9,726 nucleotides of DNA, from assembly GCA_965653495.1 (NCBI GenBank), contig CBFHAJ010000138.1:1-9726 (forward strand), given 5' to 3'. Within the stretch, counting starts at the first letter, position 1. Every line of letters begins with the position of its first letter. Below the pieces are notes generated by a model. That model did not search any database. It saw nothing but the letters and a program-made list of their open reading frames with translations, and had not been told where the DNA came from. The DNA comes from AG41 sp965653495 (lineage in GTDB: Bacteria > Gemmatimonadota > Gemmatimonadetes > Gemmatimonadales > GWC2-71-9). This document shows, in pieces, positions 4,908-9,726 of the stretch. The position numbers and the translations under genes are program-made.

Positions 4908-6430
4908 AGCCGGAACAGTGCCCACCCCCCGCTCCAGCGCGTCTCGAACGTCACCCAGGCCGGGTAGGCTGCATGCAGCGCGTCGAGCTGCGCCGCCGAG
5001 ACCGATGTTCGCGGCGGAATGAGGATGTAACTCACCCCTTGCCGCTCGAGGTAGGCACGTTGCTCCGCCGGAGTCGGAGAGACGACCTCACGCCCGTGAT
5101 AACGGAACATGTAGAACGGGACCGAGATGCGGCGCGTGTAGAGCCAGAACATCGGCTCGAAGTCGGCGGCGATCCGTACGTCCGGTGGCAGCGCCTGGAT
5201 GGCGGGGAACACCGCTTCCGCCGTGAGTGCCAATGCGGTCCACGGTGGGCGCCACGCCGCGGAGCCTGACAGGACACCCAGGACCTCCGCTCTTGCGTAC
5301 CCGAGGGTGATTGCAGCGGCCAGGAGCGCCACGGGTCCCCGCACGGGCCGCAGGGCCGGTCGCCACCAGATAGCCAGGGCGCCGCACGCCCATGCGAGTG
5401 CCAGCCAGGGAAGCACCGCCCACACGAATCGCTCCACCGGGAAGGGCCACACCGCGAGGATCGCGATGTACCCGACCAGCGTGAGCCCGATGCTCGAGCG
5501 GCGCAGCAGCAACCACAGTCCATACAACAACACCGCGAGAGCCGCGAGCCCGAAGACGACGTATAAGGCGGACCCCGGTAACCAGCCGAGCGCCAGATCG
5601 CCGAGGGGGCGCGGCAGCACGCGTAGCCCGGGCCAGAACGTACCCACTCCGGCCGTTCGGCCGGTCTCGAAATAGCTGCCGTAGTTCGTGGCCATTCCCG
5701 GATCGATGGCCGCTCGATGACGCAGGATCCACAGCCCCCAACCGACTCCGGCGACGACCAGCGGGGTCGTCGCGAACGCCAATTGACGCCACGTTGCACG
5801 GCGCACGACCCACAGGTACATCAGGATGCCGGCGCCGGCGGCGACGCCGATGGACCTGGTCAGGAGCGCCAGCGCGGCGGCGAGCCCCGCGAGCAGCGCG
5901 CCCCGTTCGGCGGACCAGCCTTCAGGTGTGTGGTCGGCCAGGATCACGGCGAGCGCGAGCAGCACGCTGAACAGCGGCTCGGAGAGCAGTACCGAGAGAA
6001 TCGTGAGAACGGGCAGCACGAGCGCGGCCGCGGCCACGAGCCCCGCTCCGAGATATCGCGGCACCTGCTCCGCCGGACCCAGCAGCTGGCCGCGGGTCGC
6101 GTGCCAGGCGATGAGGCCCGAGGCGAGGGCGGCCAGGAGGATGTTGATCAGCTTGCCCAGGAACGCGGCGACCGGGACGGAGAACAGCCCGAACAGCGGC
6201 GCGAGCAGCAGCGGGTACAGCGGCGGGTAATGCACCACACCGGGATGGCCTGGCAGGTTAGGATGGACGTAGCCGAGCCCGTGGCTCAAGGCGTACGCGG
6301 CGCCGGCGTACAGGCTGTCGTCGTAGAAGACGCCGACGGGAAGCTGGTTGAGGGTCAGCGCGCCGCCGGCGAGCGCAACGAGGCCGGCGAGCAAGCCGGC
6401 GCGTAACGCAGCGCGGTCAGGTAGTACCAT
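4898..6430 (-). CDS. GT-C type integral membrane glycosyltransferase (PMT/ArnT-like)
   Basis: This 510-residue protein is mostly hydrophobic, with roughly ten to twelve membrane helices. After the first helix comes an extracytoplasmic loop with FYDDSLYAGAAYAL (Asp37-Asp38) and, further on, HYPPLYPLLLAPLF (about 67-80). This arrangement is typical of family-39-like GT-C enzymes, which use lipid-linked sugars and have acidic catalytic or metal-binding residues in that loop. The C-terminal part ends in a small soluble region with YLERQGVSYILIPP, common in these proteins. The acceptor cannot be read from the sequence. Its place 16 nt behind pilR and just before the pilA genes makes pilin or another surface glycan a reasonable guess. 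The ATG at 6430 has only a weak ribosome site, and translation may follow from pilR. Alternatives are lipid A or cell-wall glycan modification. Confidence 0.8.
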   Translation of the reverse strand: MVLPDRAALRAGLLAGLVALAGGALTLNQLPVGVFYDDSLYAGAAYALSHGLGYVHPNLPGHPGVVHYPPLYPLLLAPLFGLFSVPVAAFLGKLINILLAALASGLIAWHATRGQLLGPAEQVPRYLGAGLVAAAALVLPVLTILSVLLSEPLFSVLLALAVILADHTPEGWSAERGALLAGLAAALALLTRSIGVAAGAGILMYLWVVRRATWRQLAFATTPLVVAGVGWGLWILRHRAAIDPGMATNYGSYFETGRTAGVGTFWPGLRVLPRPLGDLALGWLPGSALYVVFGLAALAVLLYGLWLLLRRSSIGLTLVGYIAILAVWPFPVERFVWAVLPWLALAWACGALAIWWRPALRPVRGPVALLAAAITLGYARAEVLGVLSGSAAWRPPWTALALTAEAVFPAIQALPPDVRIAADFEPMFWLYTRRISVPFYMFRYHGREVVSPTPAEQRAYLERQGVSYILIPPRTSVSAAQLDALHAAYPAWVTFETRWSGGWALFRLKR

Positions 6431-6446
6431 TACTGTCGAGATGGCG

Positions 6447-7820
6447 TCAGCTCGCCGCGTCTCCCTCGTAGCGGCTCAACTTGCGATACAACGTAGACGG
6501 ATCGATCCCGAGCACTTCCGCGGCGCGCGTCTTGTTGCCGCCCTCGCTCTGCAGCACCCAGGAGATGTACGCCCGCTCGATCACGTCGAGGGTGGGGTTG
6601 GAGTGGACCCGCTCCGCGACGAGCGGCTCCGTGCGGCGCTCGGTGAGCTTGTTGGGGAGGGCGGCCACGTCGATCGTGTCGCCCTTGGAGAGCACCACCG
6701 CGCGCTCCAGCGCGTTCTCGAGCTCGCGCACATTACCGGGCCAGTCATAGCCGAGCAGCACCTGCTGCGCCTCCGGCGCCAGGGTCTTGACCTTCTCGCT
6801 GCGCTCCTGGGCGATGCGGCCGAGAAACTCCTCCCACAGGATCTGGATGTCGTCGCGCCGCTCGCGCAGCGGCGGAAGATGCATGGCGATGACGTTGAGG
6901 CGGTAGTACAGGTCGGTGCGGAACCGCCCCCGCTTGATGTCCTCCTCGAGGTCCCGGTTGGTGGCGGCCACGACGCGGACATCGACGGGGATCGCCTCGG
7001 TGCCGCCCACGGGGATCGCCTCGCGCTCCTGCAGCACGCGCAACAGCTTGACCTGCGTGGCGGGCGACATCTCGCCGATCTCGTCCAAGAAAAACGTACC
7101 TCCTCGCGCCGCGGCGAATAGCCCCTGTTTGTCGCGCACCGCACCCGTGAACGACCCCTTCACATGCCCGAACAGCTCCGACTCGAGCAGGCTCTCCGGC
7201 AGAGCGCCGCAGTTGATCGAGAAGAACTGCGCGTCGGCCCGCTCGGACAGCTCGTGGATGTAGCGCGCGATGACCTCTTTCCCCGTTCCCGACTCCCCCT
7301 GAATGAGCACGGTGCTCTCCGTCGGGGCCACCTGCTCGGCGAGCTTCAGGACCTCGACGAACGCCCGCGACTTGCCGAGCGGCTTGACCAGGCCTGAGCG
7401 CTCGCGGCGGCGGATCTCCTGCTTGAGCTGCTTGTTCTCCGCCTTGAGCAGGCGCTGCTCGGCCGCGCGCCGGCAGATCGCCACCAGGTCGTCGTTCGAG
7501 AACGGCTTCTGGATGTAGTAGAACGCGCCCTGGTTCACCGCCTGGATGGCGCTCTGGAGCGAGGCCTGGGCGGTCATCAGGATCACCGGCGTCTCGGGAT
7601 CCTGCTCCCGCACCGCGGCGAGCAGGTCGGTGCCCGTCACGCCGGGCATCTTGATGGCGGTGAGCACGAGGTCGGGTGCGGCGTTTTTGAGCGCCTCGAG
7701 ACCGGCCTTGCCGCCCTGGGCCGTGACGACATCGAATCCCTCGCCCTTCAGGAGAATCCGCAACACATCGAGGATTCCCAACTCGTCATCGACGACCAGG
7801 ATCGAAGGTTGTGCGGTCAT
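6447..7820 (-). CDS. pilR: PilR-like sigma-54 activator (NtrC family), receiver Asp replaced
   Basis: This 457-residue protein has three parts. The receiver (about 5-120) has the acidic pair Asp11-Asp12, Thr83 and Lys105, but position 55, where LTDIKMPG is expected, reads LTAIKMPG, so the phospho-acceptor Asp is Ala (codon GCC, one base from GAC). The AAA+ domain (about 145-385) has Walker A GESGTGKE (175-182), the sigma-54 contact loop GSFTGA (222-227, the variant also found in Pseudomonas PilR), Walker B GTFFLDE (241-247) and arginine-finger region FRTDLYYRL (300-308). A Fis-type helix-turn-helix (about 427-450, with TRAAEVLGIDPSTLYRKL) binds upstream sites. The start overlaps the pilS stop (ATGA). 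It should drive the sigma-54 promoters before pilA and fimT. With Ala55, control by PilS phosphorylation is doubtful unless this is a sequence error. Confidence 0.93.
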   Translation of the reverse strand: MTAQPSILVVDDELGILDVLRILLKGEGFDVVTAQGGKAGLEALKNAAPDLVLTAIKMPGVTGTDLLAAVREQDPETPVILMTAQASLQSAIQAVNQGAFYYIQKPFSNDDLVAICRRAAEQRLLKAENKQLKQEIRRRERSGLVKPLGKSRAFVEVLKLAEQVAPTESTVLIQGESGTGKEVIARYIHELSERADAQFFSINCGALPESLLESELFGHVKGSFTGAVRDKQGLFAAARGGTFFLDEIGEMSPATQVKLLRVLQEREAIPVGGTEAIPVDVRVVAATNRDLEEDIKRGRFRTDLYYRLNVIAMHLPPLRERRDDIQILWEEFLGRIAQERSEKVKTLAPEAQQVLLGYDWPGNVRELENALERAVVLSKGDTIDVAALPNKLTERRTEPLVAERVHSNPTLDVIERAYISWVLQSEGGNKTRAAEVLGIDPSTLYRKLSRYEGDAAS

Positions 7821-9478
7821 GCGGCTTCCTCTTTCCGCCGGGCGGCGGGGAGATACACAGTGAATGTCGTCCCCCGGCCCGGCGTGGAATCGACGAGCAC
7901 CAGGCCGCGGTGCGCTTCCACGGCGCGCTGCACGATCGCCAGACCGAGGCCGGTCCCGCCCACCCGGCCGGTCACGAACGGCTCGAACAGACGGGCTCGC
8001 AAGTTCTCGGGAATGCCCGGGCCCTTGTCGGTGACGGCGAGCACCACCGGGTTCTCGATCCCCGCGCCGCCGGGCACCTCCTGCGGCCCCGGCCGTCCCG
8101 TGCGGACCACCACCCGGGCGCTCTTGCCGCTGGCCTGGACGGCGTTGAGCACGAGATTCGAGACCACGCGGTGCAGCAGGTCCTCGTCTCCCTCCATGGG
8201 TGTCGCCACGCCGGCCAGATCGATGACGGCGTCGGCTGGACAGTCGGGATGCTCACGGACCAGCCGGATCGCCGCCCCCGCGACCGTATGCAGGTCGAGC
8301 GGCCGGCACTCGGTCGCGCGCACGCGCGAGAAGTCGAGAAACTCCGACAACAGGCGCGACAACCGGTCACTCTCGCGCACCACCAACGACGTGAGGAATT
8401 TCTCGTCGGCGTTGGCGCGTTTGGCCCGGCCCAGCTGCTCGACCGATGAGCGAATCGAGGCCAGCGGGTTCTTGATCTCGTGCGCGAGGCTGGCCGACAG
8501 CTCCGCCACCGCCTCCAGCCGCTCGGCGCGAAGGTGCAGCTCCTCGAGCCGCTTCGAGTCCGAGATGTCGGTAAAGATGGCCGTCACGCGAGGCTCGCTC
8601 GCAGGCTCGAGCTCGAGGGTGGTGGTGGTCACGCCGATCGGGAACGTCCGGTCGGAGCGGCGCACCGTCGCCTCGACGCGCATCGCCCGCACGCCGCGGC
8701 GCGCGGTGGCTGTGATGGCGGCCCAGAACTCGGGCGCGATCTTGGCGAACTCCGGCATGATGGGGCGGCCGCGCCATTGCCGCTCCTTGAACCCCAGGAT
8801 CTGCTCGGCGGCGGGATTGCAGTACAGCAGGTGTCCCGCCTGGTCCACCGTGACGATCCCCGTCGGGATATTGCGCAGCACGTCCGCGGCCTCGAGCCGC
8901 GCCTGTCGCAGCTCGCCCGCCAGGGCCTCGCGCTCCGCCCCCATCACGGAGATGCGGCTCGCGAAGTACGCCGTCACGGCCGCCACCGCCACGAACACGA
9001 GCAGCTGCAGGGCGACCTGCGCCGTCATCGGCGTGCGATGCCCGAAGAAGACGTCGGCGAAATACACGATCCCCACCAGCACGGTGATCAGCCCGGTGCT
9101 GGCCGGGGGCATCAACACGGCTGTCGCCGCGATCAGAGGCACGTACAGCGGCGTCAGGTCGCTCTGCGGGCCGCCCGTGATGTGCACGACGGTGGTGATG
9201 AGCGCGACGTCGAACAGCGCCTGGGAGTAGAGGAAGGTTCGCCCGGGCGACCGCCGCAGGATGTGCGTGTACCAGTATGAGGCGATCGTGACGCTGACGG
9301 TCGCGACCAGCGTGAACGACGTGACGAGCAGCTCGAAGGGCCCCGCTACGGCGAACTTCAGCGCGCCGGCCAGGTATATCGCCGCGGCGACACACAACCG
9401 CCCGACGTACACCGACCGCAATAGACTCTGGGGAGTCGGGATCGCCGACCCTTTCGAGCCTCCGCTGAGCCAGCTCAC
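7817..9478 (-). CDS. pilS: PilS-like membrane sensor histidine kinase
   Basis: This 553-residue kinase starts with about six membrane helices (roughly 28-172), as in PilS, then a PAS domain (about 196-305, with LRNIPTGIVTVDQAGHLLYC), a HisKA domain with LSASLAHEIKNPLASI (His333, an intact H-box) and a HATPase domain: N-box NLVLNAVQA (441-449), G1 DKGPGIP (484-490) and G2 GGTGLGLAI (508-516). In Pseudomonas PilS senses pilin in the membrane and phosphorylates PilR; the same role is likely here. The GTG start at 9478 is supported by AGGAAG six bases upstream and by the complete first helix. It overlaps pilR by four bases. The kinase itself looks fully functional, in contrast to the altered acceptor site of its partner. 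Confidence 0.94.
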   Translation of the reverse strand: MSWLSGGSKGSAIPTPQSLLRSVYVGRLCVAAAIYLAGALKFAVAGPFELLVTSFTLVATVSVTIASYWYTHILRRSPGRTFLYSQALFDVALITTVVHITGGPQSDLTPLYVPLIAATAVLMPPASTGLITVLVGIVYFADVFFGHRTPMTAQVALQLLVFVAVAAVTAYFASRISVMGAEREALAGELRQARLEAADVLRNIPTGIVTVDQAGHLLYCNPAAEQILGFKERQWRGRPIMPEFAKIAPEFWAAITATARRGVRAMRVEATVRRSDRTFPIGVTTTTLELEPASEPRVTAIFTDISDSKRLEELHLRAERLEAVAELSASLAHEIKNPLASIRSSVEQLGRAKRANADEKFLTSLVVRESDRLSRLLSEFLDFSRVRATECRPLDLHTVAGAAIRLVREHPDCPADAVIDLAGVATPMEGDEDLLHRVVSNLVLNAVQASGKSARVVVRTGRPGPQEVPGGAGIENPVVLAVTDKGPGIPENLRARLFEPFVTGRVGGTGLGLAIVQRAVEAHRGLVLVDSTPGRGTTFTVYLPAARRKEEAA

Positions 9479-9542
9479 GGCGCGCTTCCTGTTCTCACGT
9501 CCGTGCCCATAAGCGACCTATTGACAATTGGTTATGGAGGAT

Positions 9543-9572
9543 CGCCGAGCCGACTCGGGAGCTGGCTCGGCG
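9543..9572. repeat. 9-bp inverted repeat in divergent intergenic region
   Basis: CGCCGAGCC (9543-9551) pairs perfectly with GGCTCGGCG (9564-9572), with a 12-nt loop. It lies between two divergent genes, so it is unlikely to be a terminator of either. It may be an operator or a leader hairpin of the pilS transcript. Confidence 0.5.
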
Positions 9573-9600
9573 GGTAAGTATTGGGAGTGGTGTCGCAAAG

Positions 9601-9616
9601 TGCAAGAGAAGGACCG
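9601..9616 (-). promoter_or_regulatory. Possible sigma-54 element upstream of pilS (weak)
   Basis: The minus strand reads CGGTCCTTCTCTTGCA, with GG-N10-GC spacing and a perfect TTGCA, but the -24 half (CGGTCC) is poor and unlike the GGGC shared by the pilin promoters. The start would be near 9590, about 110 nt before the pilS GTG. Confidence 0.3.
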
Positions 9617-9653
9617 GCCGGGCGATCGCTCGAGCAGGATGGTATCGTACGGC

Positions 9654-9726
9654 ATGTCGCCTGGCGGCCGGCTGATCGCTACTGTTGCGCTCGTCGCGCC
9701 GCTCGGCCTGCCGCTGGCGGCTCCGG
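9654..9726 (+). CDS. Start of an exported protein with signal peptide (runs off the right edge)
   Basis: From the ATG at 9654 the frame is open to the window end (24 codons) and reads MSPGGRLIATVALVAPLG, then LPLAAP: a basic n-region with Arg, a hydrophobic core and a small-residue end, as in a Sec signal peptide. An in-frame ATG at 9639 could add five residues (MVSYG). AGGA at about 9636-9639 is a possible ribosome site for the later start, with long spacing. The gene is divergent from pilS. Nothing of the mature protein is visible, so no function can be given. Confidence 0.55.
   Translation, partial: MSPGGRLIATVALVAPLGLPLAAP

Noticed and set aside
7809..9230. Long plus-strand reading frame of 473 codons opposite pilS
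   Set aside because: It is a GC-driven shadow of pilS, rich in Arg/Ser/Ala with no recognisable motif, while the minus strand shows all kinase motifs.
9521..9526. TTGACA as a sigma-70 -35 box for the plus-strand gene
   Set aside because: At 16-18 nt downstream the sequence is GC-rich (GCCGAGCC) with no -10 match.
1..9726. CRISPR arrays, tRNA or rRNA genes, insertion sequences
   Set aside because: No regularly spaced repeats, no tRNA-like cloverleaf and no transposase frame were seen; the only long direct repeat is the pilA pair.

Overview
The window reads as one type IV pilus locus from a high-GC Gram-negative-type bacterium, almost entirely on the minus strand. The gene complement (PilS/PilR, PilA with a Geobacter-like N-terminus, a FimT-PilV-PilW-PilX set of minor pilins, sigma-54 promoters and a GEMM-type c-di-GMP riboswitch) fits Gemmatimonadota or a deltaproteobacterial/Acidobacteria-like lineage. 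I lean to Gemmatimonadota, but the sequence alone does not settle the phylum.

Layout in minus-strand transcription order. At 9654-9726 a divergent plus-strand gene begins with a signal peptide. From 9478 down run pilS (GTG start), pilR (4-nt ATGA overlap) and, 16 nt later, a GT-C type membrane glycosyltransferase ending at 4898. Two tandem pilA copies follow (4683-4285 and 4000-3602), each with its own sigma-54 -24/-12 element upstream and a GC-rich hairpin downstream. Next comes a regulatory block at 3338-3575: a hairpin, a 12-bp perfect palindrome, a third sigma-54 element, and a c-di-GMP-I (GEMM) riboswitch just before fimT. The minor pilin operon fimT-pilV-pilW-pilX (3337-590) is joined by 4-nt stop/start overlaps throughout. 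After an unusual GGCTTAC-rich inverted repeat, the 5' part of another histidine kinase runs off the left edge.

Inferred logic: PilS and the sigma-54 activator PilR drive the three promoters of the shared form GGGC-N7-TTGCC (two pilA, one minor pilin operon). The minor pilins, which prime pilus assembly, are additionally gated by c-di-GMP through the leader RNA. The two pilA genes encode pilins differing at 3 of 132 residues; the DNA is a mosaic that points to gene conversion.

The main oddities are these. PilR carries Ala instead of the phospho-acceptor Asp in its receiver domain (residue 55). The left-edge kinase has HVVGNPL instead of HExxNPL in its H-box. PilX carries a long, apparently beta-solenoid C-terminal part, and no pilY1 follows it. 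No tRNA, rRNA, CRISPR array or insertion sequence was seen. No gene-free stretch exceeds 300 bases.
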